From: Pseudomonas sp. Irchel s3h14
GTDB lineage: Bacteria; Pseudomonadota; Gammaproteobacteria; Pseudomonadales; Pseudomonadaceae
Direction of reading: 5' to 3'
DNA length: 64,000 nucleotides
Assembly (NCBI RefSeq): GCF_900187425.1
Contig: NZ_FYDJ01000003.1
Coordinates: forward strand, 86,890-150,889
The translations under genes and the position numbers were made by a program. Numbering within the stretch: position 1 is the stretch's first letter; the number at the start of each line of letters is the position of its first letter. Below are positions 36,444 to 45,479 of the stretch, in pieces. The notes beneath the pieces were generated by a model that did not search any database, had not been told where the DNA came from, and saw only the letters and a list, made by a program, of their open reading frames with translations.

Positions 36444-37307
36444 TCAGACGGCGGCAATAATTGGGTCATGTTTGAATCGACACCACAGTGGTGGCAGATC
36501 CTCCGGAAGCGGGCGGTATTCACCGATCTCGGACCAGCCTCCAGGGCCATGAAAATCACTGCCGGCGCTGACCAGCAGACCGAATTCACGGGCGAGAATC
36601 GCCAGGCTGCCCACTTGCTCGGCGGGCTGATGGCCATTGACCACTTCGATAGCGTGGCCCCCTGCTTGAATATAGTCGGCAATCAGCCGGCGACGTTTGC
36701 TGCGAGTGAAATCGTAGTGCCACGGATGCGCCAGGCTGACCCAGGCCTTGGCGGCGCGCAGGGTTTCGACCGTGTCTTCCAGGGTCGGCCAGTGTTGCTT
36801 GACGTCCCCCAGCTTGCCGGCACCCAGCCATTTGCGGAACGCTTCGGCGCGATCCTTGACGAAACCTTCACGCACCATCCAGTCGGCGAAATGCGGGCGG
36901 GCCGGCGCATTGCCGCTGTCGCCCAGTTCCTGCTGGATGGCCCGAGCCCCTTCCAGCGCGCCCGGCATGCCTTTCAATGCCAGTTTTCGGCTTATTTCTT
37001 CGGAACGTAGCCAGCGGCCATCGTGCAATTTAGCGATGGCCTCGACCAACGGCGCGGCGTTGACGTCGAAACCATAGCCCAGCACGTGAATGGTCGCGCC
37101 GCCCCAGGTGCAGGACAATTCGACGCCGTTGACCAGTTGCATCCCCAGCGCGGTCGCCGCACTGCGAGCCTCGTCGAGGCCCTCGAGGGTGTCATGATCG
37201 GTCAAGGCCAGGACTCGCACGCCTTTCTCGAACGCACGCGCAACCAGTACTGCAGGCGCGAGAGCGCCATCGGAGGCCGTGCTATGGCAGTGCAAATCAA
37301 CATTCAC
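36444..37307 (-). CDS. rnm: PHP-domain 5'-3' exoribonuclease / nucleoside bisphosphatase (RNase AM, YciV)
   Basis: 287 residues. The PHP metal motifs are [29 protein letters not shown], and [30 protein letters not shown] near the end is the fourth. This matches E. coli YciV/RNase AM, which trims 5' ends of rRNA and degrades short RNAs; relatives dephosphorylate 3',5'-bisphosphates. Start is GTG 37307. It is divergent from yciB and heads the row yciV-yciO-scpA-scpB-rluB. Confidence 0.9.
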   Translation of the reverse strand: MNVDLHCHSTASDGALAPAVLVARAFEKGVRVLALTDHDTLEGLDEARSAATALGMQLVNGVELSCTWGGATIHVLGYGFDVNAAPLVEAIAKLHDGRWLRSEEISRKLALKGMPGALEGARAIQQELGDSGNAPARPHFADWMVREGFVKDRAEAFRKWLGAGKLGDVKQHWPTLEDTVETLRAAKAWVSLAHPWHYDFTRSKRRRLIADYIQAGGHAIEVVNGHQPAEQVGSLAILAREFGLLVSAGSDFHGPGGWSEIGEYRPLPEDLPPLWCRFKHDPIIAAV

Positions 37308-37394
37308 AGGACTTTTTTACCTCAATTCAGCTGGCGCTATCGCGCGCCCATATGTTTGTTATTATGCCGCCACATCCTGCTTCTGGCTGCCACT

Positions 37395-37991
37395 GTGAAA
37401 CAATTCATCGATTTCATCCCGCTTCTGCTGTTCTTCATCGTCTTCAAACTCGATCCACAGGTCGTCGATATCGCCGGTCATGAGTTGACTGTAGGCGGTA
37501 TTTACAGTGCCACCGCCATGCTGATCATCAGCTCCCTGGTGGTTTACGGCACGCTGTTCATCAAGCAGCGCAAGCTCGAGAAGAGCCAGTGGCTGACCCT
37601 CATCGCCTGCCTGGTCTTCGGCAGCCTGACCTTGGCGTTCCACAGCGAAACCTTCCTGAAATGGAAAGCCCCGGTAGTGAACTGGCTGTTCGCCCTGGCG
37701 TTCATTGGCAGCCACTTCATCGGTGAGCAACTGCTGATCAAACGCATCATGGGCCACGCGCTGACCCTGCCGGAGCCGGTCTGGACCCGTCTGAACATCG
37801 CCTGGATCGGGTTTTTCCTGTTTTGCGGTGCCGCCAACCTGTTCGTCGCGTTCACCTTTCAGGAATACTGGGTTGACTTCAAAGTCTTCGGCAGCCTGGG
37901 CATGACGCTGCTGTTCCTGGTCGCCCAGGGCATTTACCTGTCCCGCCACCTCCACGACGCCGATACCACAACGCCAAAAACCGAGGACTGA
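37395..37991 (+). CDS. yciB: Septation protein A / inner membrane protein YciB
   Basis: 198 residues from GTG 37395 ([19 protein letters not shown]), the usual start in the family; a longer frame upstream is antisense to the neighbouring gene. Five or six membrane helices. [21 protein letters not shown] and [20 protein letters not shown] are conserved. YciB takes part in cell envelope maintenance with divisome contacts. The next gene starts two bases after the stop. Confidence 0.93.
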   Translation: MKQFIDFIPLLLFFIVFKLDPQVVDIAGHELTVGGIYSATAMLIISSLVVYGTLFIKQRKLEKSQWLTLIACLVFGSLTLAFHSETFLKWKAPVVNWLFALAFIGSHFIGEQLLIKRIMGHALTLPEPVWTRLNIAWIGFFLFCGAANLFVAFTFQEYWVDFKVFGSLGMTLLFLVAQGIYLSRHLHDADTTTPKTED

Positions 37992-37992
37992 C

Positions 37993-38292
37993 ATGCTTTA
38001 CGCAATCATTGCCACAGACGTCGCCAACTCCCTGGAAGCCCGCCTGGCCGCAAGGCCTGCACACCTTGAGCGCCTGCAAGTGCTCAAAGGTGAAGGTCGC
38101 ATCGTTTTGGCCGGTCCACACCCGGCGGTCGACAGCAATGATCCGGGCGCTGCGGGTTTCACCGGCAGCCTGATCGTCGCCGAATTCGACTCCCTGAGCG
38201 CCGCCCAGGCCTGGGCCGACGCCGATCCGTATATCGCTGCAGGCGTCTACGCCAACGTTTCGGTCAAGCCGTTCAAGCAAGTCCTGCCTTAA
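37993..38292 (+). CDS. yciI: YciI-family protein
   Basis: 99 residues of the ferredoxin-like dimeric alpha-beta barrel YCII family: [21 protein letters not shown], then [19 protein letters not shown] and [17 protein letters not shown] conserved His (HLERL) and Asp (ADADPY) form the putative active site. Biochemical role unknown. It is coupled to yciB with a one-base gap and followed by a hairpin. Confidence 0.9.
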   Translation: MLYAIIATDVANSLEARLAARPAHLERLQVLKGEGRIVLAGPHPAVDSNDPGAAGFTGSLIVAEFDSLSAAQAWADADPYIAAGVYANVSVKPFKQVLP

Positions 38293-38301
38293 TATCCCTC
38301 C

Positions 38302-38332
38302 AGCGCGATGAACCTTATCGGTTCATCGCGCT
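38302..38332 (+). terminator. Hairpin terminator after yciI
   Basis: Perfect 13-bp stem AGCGCGATGAACC with loop TTATC, nine bases after the yciI stop. The following bases CTCAACGCTCATTATTCTC are only moderately T-rich. Confidence 0.65.
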
Positions 38333-38402
38333 CTCAACGCTCATTATTCTCGTTTACCGGCCGACAACCTGCCCAATACTCGTATTGGAATCAGGAGTGG
38401 CG

Positions 38403-38816
38403 ATGCGCAAAGGTCCGTTGTGTCTGATGTTGGTGACGTTGTCGATTGTGGCCCCTGCTCACGGTGAAGAAAGCGCCGAGGGCGGTAATTCCACACCACT
38501 GTCCCTGAGCGCCGGCAGCCAGATCACCGAGTTGCAACAGCGCTTGAAGGTAAGCGAACAGCAACGAGAAGAACTGAGCAAACAACTGCAAAATACCGAT
38601 GCCGAACGCGAAAGCGCTCAGTTGAGCCGGTTGCGCCAAGAGAATCAGCGCCTCAAGCTGCAACTCAAGGAAGCTCAGGCCAGCAGCCCGCTGCCGCGTC
38701 TGTTGACCGATCAGCAACAGTGGTTCGTCATTGGCGCCGGAGTAGCGCTATTGGCGCTGCTCTGCGGTATCTTCGCCAGTGGTGCCACCAGAAAACGTAG
38801 GCAATGGCTAAATTGA
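38403..38816 (+). CDS. Small envelope protein with signal peptide, coiled coil and C-terminal membrane anchor
   Basis: 137 residues from ATG 38403 (AGGAG five bases upstream). Signal peptide at 1-24 (MRKGPLCLMLVTLSIVAPAHG). Residues about 45-100 form a coiled coil (ITELQQRLKVSEQQREELSKQ). A membrane helix at about 110-130 (WFVIGAGVALLALLCGIFA) is followed by a basic tail TRKRRQWLN. The layout is like the C-terminal half of YgiM/TIGR04211 proteins without their SH3 domain. It sits eight bases before the response regulator and so probably belongs to the envelope stress operon. Function not known. Confidence 0.75.
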   Translation: MRKGPLCLMLVTLSIVAPAHGEESAEGGNSTPLSLSAGSQITELQQRLKVSEQQREELSKQLQNTDAERESAQLSRLRQENQRLKLQLKEAQASSPLPRLLTDQQQWFVIGAGVALLALLCGIFASGATRKRRQWLN

Positions 38817-38823
38817 GTGAGTC

Positions 38824-39501
38824 ATGAGCGAGCTGTTATTAATTGATGATGACCAGGAGCTGTGTGAGCTCCTGAGCAGTTGGTTGAGCCAGGAAGGCTT
38901 CCAGGTCCGCGCCTGCCACGATGGTCAGAGCGCCCGTCGCGCACTGGCCGAAACATCGCCGGCAGCCGTGGTACTGGACGTGATGCTGCCGGACGGCAGC
39001 GGCCTGGAGCTGCTCAAGCAATTGCGCAGCGATCACCCGGACTTGCCGGTGCTGATGCTCTCGGCTCGCGGCGAGCCGCTGGACCGCATCCTCGGCCTGG
39101 AACTCGGCGCCGACGATTACCTGGCCAAACCGTGCGACCCACGGGAACTGACAGCCCGCCTGCGCGCCGTGTTGCGCCGCAGTCATCCGGCAGCAGTCTC
39201 CAGTCAGCTCGAACTGGGCGACTTGTGTTTCAGTCCGGTGCGCGGCGTGGTCAGCATCGATGAACAGGAATTCACCCTCACCGTCTCCGAAAGCCGTTTG
39301 CTCGAAGCCCTGCTCAAGCAACCCGGCGAGCCGCTGGACAAACAGGAACTGGCGCAAATCGCCCTCGGCCGCAAGCTGACGCTGTACGACCGCAGCCTGG
39401 ACATGCACGTCAGCAACCTGCGCAAAAAGATCGGCCCGCACCCCGACGGCCGCCCGCGCATCGTGGCCCTGCGCAGCCGCGGCTACTACTACAGCCTCTG
39501 A
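38824..39501 (+). CDS. cpxR: CpxR-like response regulator (OmpR family)
   Basis: 225 residues. Receiver domain 1-115 with acidic pocket D8-D10 (LLIDDDQELCELL), phospho-acceptor D52 (VVLDVMLPDGSGLELL), and K102 (DDYLAKPCDPREL). The C-terminal winged helix DNA-binding domain ends DMHVSNLRKKIGPHPDGRPRIVALRSRGYYY. It is most like CpxR. The spy-like gene and the sensor kinase follow, so it probably controls envelope stress genes, including spy via the box at 39722. Confidence 0.85.
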   Translation: MSELLLIDDDQELCELLSSWLSQEGFQVRACHDGQSARRALAETSPAAVVLDVMLPDGSGLELLKQLRSDHPDLPVLMLSARGEPLDRILGLELGADDYLAKPCDPRELTARLRAVLRRSHPAAVSSQLELGDLCFSPVRGVVSIDEQEFTLTVSESRLLEALLKQPGEPLDKQELAQIALGRKLTLYDRSLDMHVSNLRKKIGPHPDGRPRIVALRSRGYYYSL

Positions 39502-39519
39502 AATCCAACGCAAACCTTC

Positions 39520-39667
39520 GTAGCAGCTGTCGAGCCCCAGCGAGGCTGCGTTCGGCTGCGCAGCAGTCGTGAAATCAGCCGCCGCGGTTCTTCAGGAAAA
39601 ACCGCGCTCTCAGGGTTTACGACGGCTTCGCCGCCGGACGCAGCCTCGCAGGCTCGGCAGCTGCTAC
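39520..39667. repeat. Inverted GTAGCAGCTG-type repeat
   Basis: Starts GTAGCAGCTGTCGAGC and ends CGGCAGCTGCTAC, with inner arms GAGGCTGCGTTCGGCTGCG and GACGGCTTCGCCGCCGGACG paired imperfectly. Same family as at 21623 and 55268. Lies between cpxR and spy. Confidence 0.85.
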
Positions 39668-39721
39668 ACGGGTCATGTGTGTCCAAAAGGTGGTGGAAGT
39701 GTCAGGTCGATGCAAACTCGT

Positions 39722-39738
39722 CTTTACCCAAGCTTTAC
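39722..39738. promoter_or_regulatory. CpxR-box-like direct repeat upstream of spy
   Basis: CTTTAC-N5-CTTTAC; on the minus strand GTAAAG-N5-GTAAAG, matching the CpxR box of two GTAAA repeats one helical turn apart (11-bp period). It lies 83 bases before the spy ATG. Confidence 0.6.
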
Positions 39739-39820
39739 GCTTCGCTGACCGCCGCTGACCTTGATCTCCGTAATCTGTACTCATCCGGAACGTACCGGGA
39801 ACGAGACAAGGAGATTCACC

Positions 39821-40258
39821 ATGCGCAAGACTCTTATCGCTCTGATGTTCGCTGCCGCCCTGCCGACCGTTGCCATGGCCATGCCTGAAGGTGCCGGCCC
39901 GATGGACGGCTCACGCCATGGCGGTCAGATGCACGGCATGCACGGCAAAGGCCCGTACAGCCAGCTGGACCTGAGCCGCGAACAGCGCGAACAGATCCGC
40001 AAAATAATGGGCGAACAGATGCATGAGCGTAAGCAAGTGGTCGACAAGTACCTGGAAAAACTCTCGCCAGCCGACCAGAAAGCCATGAAAGATGAAATGG
40101 CGGCCAACCACAAGAAAGCTGAAGCCGACGTGCGTGCCTTGCTGAAACCGGATCAACAGAAGCAATTCGACGAGATCCAGAAAAAACAGGCTGAGCGTCG
40201 CGCCGAATGGGCCGAGTTCAAGGCCTGGAAAGCGCAACAGCCGCAAAAGGCGCAATAA
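39821..40258 (+). CDS. spy: Spy/CpxP-family periplasmic chaperone (LTXXQ type)
   Basis: 145 residues from ATG 39821 (AGGAG upstream; an earlier in-frame ATG lacks one). Signal peptide cleaved near MAMA-MPEG. A His/Met/Gly-rich stretch (HGGQMHGMHGKG) follows. The rest is helical and charged with the LTXXQ-like repeats LSREQREQIRKIM and LKPDQQKQFDEIQ. In enterics CpxP and Spy inhibit CpxA and help folding of periplasmic proteins. Placement between cpxR and cpxA-like genes supports this. The Met/His segment may bind metal. Confidence 0.85.
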   Translation: MRKTLIALMFAAALPTVAMAMPEGAGPMDGSRHGGQMHGMHGKGPYSQLDLSREQREQIRKIMGEQMHERKQVVDKYLEKLSPADQKAMKDEMAANHKKAEADVRALLKPDQQKQFDEIQKKQAERRAEWAEFKAWKAQQPQKAQ

Positions 40259-40315
40259 TGCGTTAACCCCGGACCCGAACGGCTAACACCGTTGGGTCTG
40301 ATTCCACTCAGTTTA

Positions 40316-40406
40316 ATGTGGGAGCGGGCTTGCTCGCGAAAGCGGTGTGTCAGATACGGAGATGTTTACTGATACACCGCTTTCGCGAGCAAGCCCGCTC
40401 CCACAT
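40316..40406. repeat. REPIN between spy and sensor kinase
   Basis: ATGTGGGAGCGGGCTTGCTC and its complement in inverted order with GAAAGCGGTGT / ACACCGCTTTC extending the arms. It lies inside the likely operon and could lower downstream kinase expression. Confidence 0.9.
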
Positions 40407-40434
40407 TGGATTTGTGTTTGTTTGAGGATTTTCT

Positions 40435-41775
40435 GTGCGCTCATTGTTCTGGCGTATTCTGGCCAGTTTCTGGTTGGCCATCGCTCTGGTTGCAGGGCTC
40501 TCCATTCTGCTGGGGCACATGCTCAATCAGGACGCGTGGATTCTCAGTCGCCATCCCGGCCTCAATACCTTGGCCGAACAGTGGACCCAAACTTACGAAT
40601 CACAGGGTGAAGACGCGGCCCAGGACATTCTGGAACAGCGCAAGCGCCAGTATCACATCGACGTTCAAGTGCTCAACGAGAGCGGTGATCCGGTAGTGCG
40701 CGGCACCTTCCCACGCAGGGCGGCTGCCTTCGAAGCGCGGCAGAACAACGATGATCGCCGCCTGCCATGGCGTCGTCTGACCGCGGAATACACCAGCGAA
40801 AAAACCGGCGACACCTACCTGCTGATCTATCGAATTCCGCACCCGGAACTGGACTCATGGCATCGCGAAAGCCTGCTCTGGCCATTGAGTGCGCTGGGGA
40901 TCGCGCTGGTGGTGCTGACCTTGTTCAGCCTGTTCGTGACGATGTCTATTACTCGCCCACTCAACCGCTTGCGAGGCGCGGTGCATGATCTGGGGCAAAC
41001 CACCTACCAACAAAACAGCCTGGTAAAACTGGCCAACCGGCGCGATGAGTTCGGCGTGCTGGCCAACGACTTCAACCGCATGGGCGCGCGCCTGCAAAGT
41101 TTGATCGGCAGCCAACGGCAGTTGCTGCGGGATGTGTCCCATGAGCTGCGTTCACCGCTTGCCCGGTTGCGCATTGCCCTGGCTCTGGCCGAGCGGGCCA
41201 ACCCGGAAGAACGGGAAAAACTCTGGCCGCGCCTCACTCGGGAGTGCGACCGGCTGGAAGCGCTGATCAGCGAAATCCTGGTTCTGGCGCGGGTCGATGC
41301 CGACAACGCCAGCGCTGAAGAGGTTGATCTCAATGCGCTGCTCAACACGCTGCAAAAGGATGCTCAACTGGGTTCGCCGGAGCAGAACGTACACCTTGAG
41401 GCCGAGCCGCAGCTGAACCTTAAAGGCTGGCCGACGATGATCGAGCGCGCCGTCGACAACCTGCTGCGCAATGCTCAGCGGTTCAACCCGGTGGGGCAAT
41501 CGATTGAAATGCAGGCGGTGCGTCAGGGCGAGCGGATTGTGGTCAGTGTGCGTGACCATGGACCGGGCGTAGAGGCTGCGCATTTGAGCCAGTTGGGTGA
41601 GCCGTTCTATCGGGCGCCGGGGCAGACGGCGGCTGGGCATGGTTTAGGGTTGGCCATTGCGCGTCGTGCGGCGGAGCGTCATGGCGGGAGTCTGGTGCTG
41701 GCCAATCATCCCGATGGCGGGTTTATCGCCAGCCTGGAATTGCCGTTAGTGCCGGGGGCGGTGGTCCAACCCTGA
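40435..41775 (+). CDS. cpxA: CpxA-like sensor histidine kinase
   Basis: 446 residues from GTG 40435 with GAGG upstream. Membrane helices at about 7-28 and 147-170 enclose a periplasmic sensor of about 120 residues. HAMP follows (SITRPLNRLRGAVHDL), then the H box with H236 (RDVSHELRSPLARLRIAL), N box (AVDNLLRNAQRF), and G boxes (VRDHGPGVE, GHGLGLAIARR). It should autophosphorylate and pass phosphate to the CpxR-like regulator. It is separated from the regulator by spy and a REPIN rather than adjacent. Confidence 0.85.
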   Translation: MRSLFWRILASFWLAIALVAGLSILLGHMLNQDAWILSRHPGLNTLAEQWTQTYESQGEDAAQDILEQRKRQYHIDVQVLNESGDPVVRGTFPRRAAAFEARQNNDDRRLPWRRLTAEYTSEKTGDTYLLIYRIPHPELDSWHRESLLWPLSALGIALVVLTLFSLFVTMSITRPLNRLRGAVHDLGQTTYQQNSLVKLANRRDEFGVLANDFNRMGARLQSLIGSQRQLLRDVSHELRSPLARLRIALALAERANPEEREKLWPRLTRECDRLEALISEILVLARVDADNASAEEVDLNALLNTLQKDAQLGSPEQNVHLEAEPQLNLKGWPTMIERAVDNLLRNAQRFNPVGQSIEMQAVRQGERIVVSVRDHGPGVEAAHLSQLGEPFYRAPGQTAAGHGLGLAIARRAAERHGGSLVLANHPDGGFIASLELPLVPGAVVQP

Positions 41776-41783
41776 CCCCCTGT

Positions 41784-41805
41784 GCGAGCAAGCCCGCTCC
41801 CACAT
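41784..41805. repeat. Single REP sequence
   Basis: GCGAGCAAGCCCGCTCCCAC, a lone copy of the REP core between the kinase gene and the convergent nitroreductase gene. Confidence 0.8.
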
Positions 41806-41818
41806 TTGAACGGTGGTG

Positions 41819-42385
41819 TCAGGCTTTTCCGGGCCACACGCTGACGAACTCGGCCAAATCAACCTTCTCCGCCACGCGCGGTTCCTTCTGCGGCGTGCCG
41901 AGATAAAGAAACGCAATCACCTCTTCCCCTTCAGCCAGCCCCAAGCCCTTGGCCACATGCGCCGAATACGCCAGTTCACCAGTGCGCCACACCGCGCCAA
42001 TCCCTTGCGCATAAGCCGCCAGCAAAATCCCGTGAGCCGCACAACCCGCCGCCAGCAATTGTTCGGACTTCGGATATTTAACGTGATCCTGCAACCGGGC
42101 GATCACCACAACCACCAGTGGCGCGCGCAGTGGACCGTTACGCGCCTTGTCCAGCGCGGCCTCGGACACCTCACTGTCCTGCAGCTTCGCCGCTTCTGCC
42201 AGCAACTCGCCCATTTGCTCGCGCGCCGCGCCTTCGACTGTCAGGAAGCGCCAAGGCTGCAAGTGGCCGTGGTCTGGCGCTCGCATCGCAGCGCCAAACA
42301 ACACTTCGCGTTGTTCTGCGGTCGGTGCCGGTTCGAGCAGTCGTGGAACGGAAACACGGTTGAGCAAAGCGTCGAGAGCCTGCAT
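41819..42385 (-). CDS. Nitroreductase-family NAD(P)H:FMN oxidoreductase (YdjA-like)
   Basis: 188 residues. The FMN-binding regions are LLNRVSVPRLLEPAPT and AAMRAPDHGHLQPWRFLTVEG near the N-terminus and GIGAVWRTGELAYS in the C-terminal half, as in the short YdjA group of nitroreductases. Likely a cytoplasmic dimeric flavoprotein of unknown natural substrate. ATG 42385 has a strong AGGAGGTGG upstream. Confidence 0.88.
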   Translation of the reverse strand: MQALDALLNRVSVPRLLEPAPTAEQREVLFGAAMRAPDHGHLQPWRFLTVEGAAREQMGELLAEAAKLQDSEVSEAALDKARNGPLRAPLVVVVIARLQDHVKYPKSEQLLAAGCAAHGILLAAYAQGIGAVWRTGELAYSAHVAKGLGLAEGEEVIAFLYLGTPQKEPRVAEKVDLAEFVSVWPGKA

Positions 42386-42507
42386 CGGCCACCTCCTGAA
42401 AAAAATGTTTGGCTATTCTAGCTGCAACTGCGCAGGCGGCGCCGGTTTACATGCCCTGCCTCACAGGTAGAATGGCGCCCTTCCCTATTTCAGCCCGAGC
42501 GGACTTC

Positions 42508-43962
42508 ATGGCGTTGCCGACCTTACGGATTATTGGTTTCATCATCGGCATCTTCCTGATCACGCTGGCCATCGCCATGGTCGTGCCCATGGCCACGCTG
42601 GTGATTTTCGACCGCACCAGCGACCTGCCGTCGTTCCTCTGGGCGAGCATGATTACCTTCGTCGCGGGTTTGGCCCTGGTCATCCCCGGTCGTCCCGAAC
42701 ACATTCACCTGCGTCCGCGAGACATGTATTTGCTGACGGTCAGCAGCTGGCTGGTGGTGTGCATCTTCGCCGCGCTGCCGTTCCTGCTGACCCAGCACAT
42801 CAGCTACACCGACTCGTTCTTCGAAAGCATGTCCGGCATCACCGCCACCGGGGCGACGGTGCTCACGGGCCTGGACACCATGTCCCCTGGCATTCTGATG
42901 TGGCGCTCATTGCTGCACTGGATCGGCGGCATCGGCTTTATCGGCATGGCGGTAGCGATTCTGCCACTGCTGCGCATCGGTGGCATGCGGCTGTTTCAGA
43001 CCGAGTCGTCGGACCGTTCCGAAAAAGTCATGCCCCGCTCGCACATGGTGGCGCGTTTGATCGTTGCGGCCTACGTCGGCATCACCATTATCGGCAGCCT
43101 GGCGTTCTGGTGGGCCGGGATGAGCCCGTTCGATGCGATCAACCACGCGATGTCAGCGATTTCCACCGGCGGTTTCTCAACGTCCGACCAGTCACTGGCC
43201 AAGTGGCCGGAGCCTGCAGTGCATTGGGTCGCGATCGTCATCATGATTCTTGGTGCCCTGCCGTTCACCCTGTATGTAGCGACCTTGCGCGGTAACCGCA
43301 AAGCACTGATCAAGGATGAACAGGTTCAGGGGCTGCTCGGCATGTTGCTGGTGACCTGGCTGGTGCTCGGCACCTGGTATTGGTGGACCACCCAGCTGCA
43401 TTGGCTGGAGGCGTTGCGGCATGTGGCGCTGAACGTGACCTCGGTGGTGACGACCACAGGATTTGCGCTGGGGGACTACAGCCTCTGGGGCAATTTCTCG
43501 CTGATGCTGTTCTTCTATCTGGGCTTTATCGGCGGCTGCTCGGGCTCGACCGCTGGCGGGATCAAGATTTTCCGCTTCCAGGTCGCGTACATCCTGCTCA
43601 AGGCCAACCTTAACCAGTTGATTCACCCGCGCGCGGTGATCAAGCAGAAGTACAACGGTCACCGTCTGGACGAAGAAATCGTGCGTTCGATTCTGACCTT
43701 TTCCTTCTTCTTCGCCATCACCATCTGCGTGATCGCGCTGCTGTTGTCGCTGCTCGGCGTGGACTGGATGACCGCCCTCACCGGCGCGGCCGCCACGGTG
43801 TCCGGCGTCGGTCCGGGACTGGGCGAGACGATTGGCCCGGCGGGCAACTTTGCCACCCTGCCGGACGCCGCCAAGTGGATTCTCTCGTTCGGCATGCTGC
43901 TGGGCCGACTCGAGATCATTACGGTGTTTGTTCTATGTATTCCGGCGTTCTGGCGTCACTGA
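42508..43962 (+). CDS. trkH: Trk potassium uptake system membrane subunit
   Basis: 484 residues from ATG 42508, the family length. The frame is open 33 residues upstream, but ATG 42508 gives the usual start MALPTLRIIGF. The four pore loops with the selectivity glycine are visible: GITATGATVLTG, AISTGGFSTSD, VTTTGFALGD and SGVGPGLGETIG. Works with the cytoplasmic TrkA NAD-binding protein (not in the window) to import K+. The last 44 bases overlap the convergent AraC gene. Confidence 0.95.
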   Translation: MALPTLRIIGFIIGIFLITLAIAMVVPMATLVIFDRTSDLPSFLWASMITFVAGLALVIPGRPEHIHLRPRDMYLLTVSSWLVVCIFAALPFLLTQHISYTDSFFESMSGITATGATVLTGLDTMSPGILMWRSLLHWIGGIGFIGMAVAILPLLRIGGMRLFQTESSDRSEKVMPRSHMVARLIVAAYVGITIIGSLAFWWAGMSPFDAINHAMSAISTGGFSTSDQSLAKWPEPAVHWVAIVIMILGALPFTLYVATLRGNRKALIKDEQVQGLLGMLLVTWLVLGTWYWWTTQLHWLEALRHVALNVTSVVTTTGFALGDYSLWGNFSLMLFFYLGFIGGCSGSTAGGIKIFRFQVAYILLKANLNQLIHPRAVIKQKYNGHRLDEEIVRSILTFSFFFAITICVIALLLSLLGVDWMTALTGAAATVSGVGPGLGETIGPAGNFATLPDAAKWILSFGMLLGRLEIITVFVLCIPAFWRH

Positions 43963-44980
43963 CAGGCGCAGCCGCGCCCATCAGCCGCGTCCGGTACTCG
44001 CCGGGGGTGGCATCGAACCAGCGTCGGAAAGCGCGGAAGAAGTTGCTCGGATCGGCGAACCCCAGCAGGTAGGCAATTTCCAGCAGGGTCATGGTCGGCT
44101 GCGCCAGGTATTGCTCGGCCAGTTCGCGTCGCGTGTCGTCGAGCAACGTCTGAAAACTCGTGCCCTCTTCCTGCAAACGTCGCTGCAAGGTGCGTTGCGA
44201 CAGGTGCAGGATTTGCGCCACGGTATCGCGCTTGGGTTCGCCCTGGGGCAGCAAACGGCATAGCACCTGCCGCGCCTTGTGGGTCACGCGACTCTCGGAA
44301 AACCGTGCCAGGTACTCACCGGCAAACCGGTCATGCAACAGCGCCATCGCCTCGTTGGCGGTAGGCAGCGGTGCTTCCATGTCCGCGCGCTCGAAAATCA
44401 AGGCGTCATACGGCGCGTTGAACACCAGCGGCGCATGGAAGGCTTGTTTATAGGGTTCGAGATCGACGGGTTCATCGCCCTGCACCAACACCTTGCGCGG
44501 TTGCAGGGTGCGCCCGGTCAACCAGCCGCACAGCGCCAGGGCACAGGCCAGTGACGCTTCGGCACTCTGCCGGGTCGGTGGCAGATGGTCGCCGTGGACC
44601 GTCAGAATCAGCGCATAACCCTCATCCAGCAATCGGAAACTCAGGTCGGCACTTTCCGCAATGATTCGCTGATAACGCACCAGCCGTTGAAAGCCTTCGG
44701 CCAGGGTCTGGCTGGACATCAAGGCGTAGCCCGCCACATGGAAGGAGGCCGGTCGCACCACCTTGCCCATGTTCAGGCCAATCGCAGGGTTGCCGGACAG
44801 CTCAACCGCGCGCTGCCACAGGCGTGTCATGGAATCTTGCGGGAAGCGCGCGTCCGGATCGTCCAGTGCCGCGTAGTCGAGCCCCAGCTGTTTGAACATA
44901 ACCCGGCAATCCAGGCCGTCCATCTCCAGTGCTTTGACAATCCCCATCGCCCAGCTTGCAGAAGTCGTTCGTTCGCTCAT
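43919..44980 (-). CDS. AraC-family regulator, OruR-like
   Basis: 353 residues from ATG 44980; a GTG nine bases upstream is an alternative. The N-terminal 230 residues are the AraC-type ligand domain (WAMGIVKALEMDGLDCRVMFKQLGLD, then FHVAGYALMSSQTLAEGFQRLVRYQRI) shared with OruR and ArgR-like regulators. The C-terminal HTH pair is VAQILHLSQRTLQRRLQEEG and LLEIAYLLGFADPSNFFRAF. Ligand unknown. It is divergent from the DUF962 gene and overlaps trkH at the 3' ends. Confidence 0.85.
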   Translation of the reverse strand: MSERTTSASWAMGIVKALEMDGLDCRVMFKQLGLDYAALDDPDARFPQDSMTRLWQRAVELSGNPAIGLNMGKVVRPASFHVAGYALMSSQTLAEGFQRLVRYQRIIAESADLSFRLLDEGYALILTVHGDHLPPTRQSAEASLACALALCGWLTGRTLQPRKVLVQGDEPVDLEPYKQAFHAPLVFNAPYDALIFERADMEAPLPTANEAMALLHDRFAGEYLARFSESRVTHKARQVLCRLLPQGEPKRDTVAQILHLSQRTLQRRLQEEGTSFQTLLDDTRRELAEQYLAQPTMTLLEIAYLLGFADPSNFFRAFRRWFDATPGEYRTRLMGAAAPVSDARTPEYIEQTP

Positions 44981-45140
44981 GTCGCCCACTTACATGATGA
45001 GCCGCATGCTACGGCCAATTTCCGAAGGATACTAAAGTGGCGCCCATTGTCACTGGCTGATGCCAATGATCACTCTAGACTCAAATAAGCTACCCGCAGA
45101 ACAACTTGCAGTCAGAACAATAACCACAGAGATCGCAGTC

Positions 45141-45452
45141 GTGGAAAACATCAAACGTTTCAACAGCTTCGCTGAGTTCTACCCGTATTACCTCAGCGAA
45201 CACAGCAACAGTATCTGCCGACGATTGCACTTTATCGGCACGACGCTGGTTATTTTCATTTTTGCCCTGACCATCGGCAAAGGCGCCTGGCTGCTGTTAT
45301 GGGCCCTTCCGCTGGCAGGTTACAGCTTCGCCTGGGTCGGACATTTCTTCTTTGAGAAGAACCGTCCTGCGACCTTTCAACATCCGTTTTACAGCCTGCT
45401 CGGCGATTTCGTCATGTACCGAGACATGATTTTGGGTCGCGTGCCGTTCTAG
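45141..45452 (+). CDS. DUF962/Mpo1-like membrane protein
   Basis: 103 residues from GTG 45141 (ENIKRFNSFAEFYPYYLSEHSN); an earlier ATG at 45060 would add 27 unrelated residues. Two membrane helices (TTLVIFIFALTIGKGAWLLLW; LAGYSFAWVGHFF) with conserved histidines in LHFIGT, VGHFFFEKNRPATFQHPFYS. In yeast Mpo1 the family is an Fe-dependent 2-hydroxy fatty acid dioxygenase; the bacterial role is not settled. An HD protein gene follows 27 bp on. Confidence 0.8.
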   Translation: MENIKRFNSFAEFYPYYLSEHSNSICRRLHFIGTTLVIFIFALTIGKGAWLLLWALPLAGYSFAWVGHFFFEKNRPATFQHPFYSLLGDFVMYRDMILGRVPF

Positions 45453-45479
45453 GTGCAATGAACCACAGGAGGACAGCCG

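Noticed and set aside
36431..36682. Extended N-terminus of the YciO-family protein
   Set aside because: It would overlap the end of the RNase AM gene by over 200 bases and the residues are unlike the family; GTG 36430 gives the usual start.
43919..43962. Possible frameshift where trkH and the AraC gene overlap
   Set aside because: Both proteins have their normal C-termini; a 44-base convergent overlap is acceptable.
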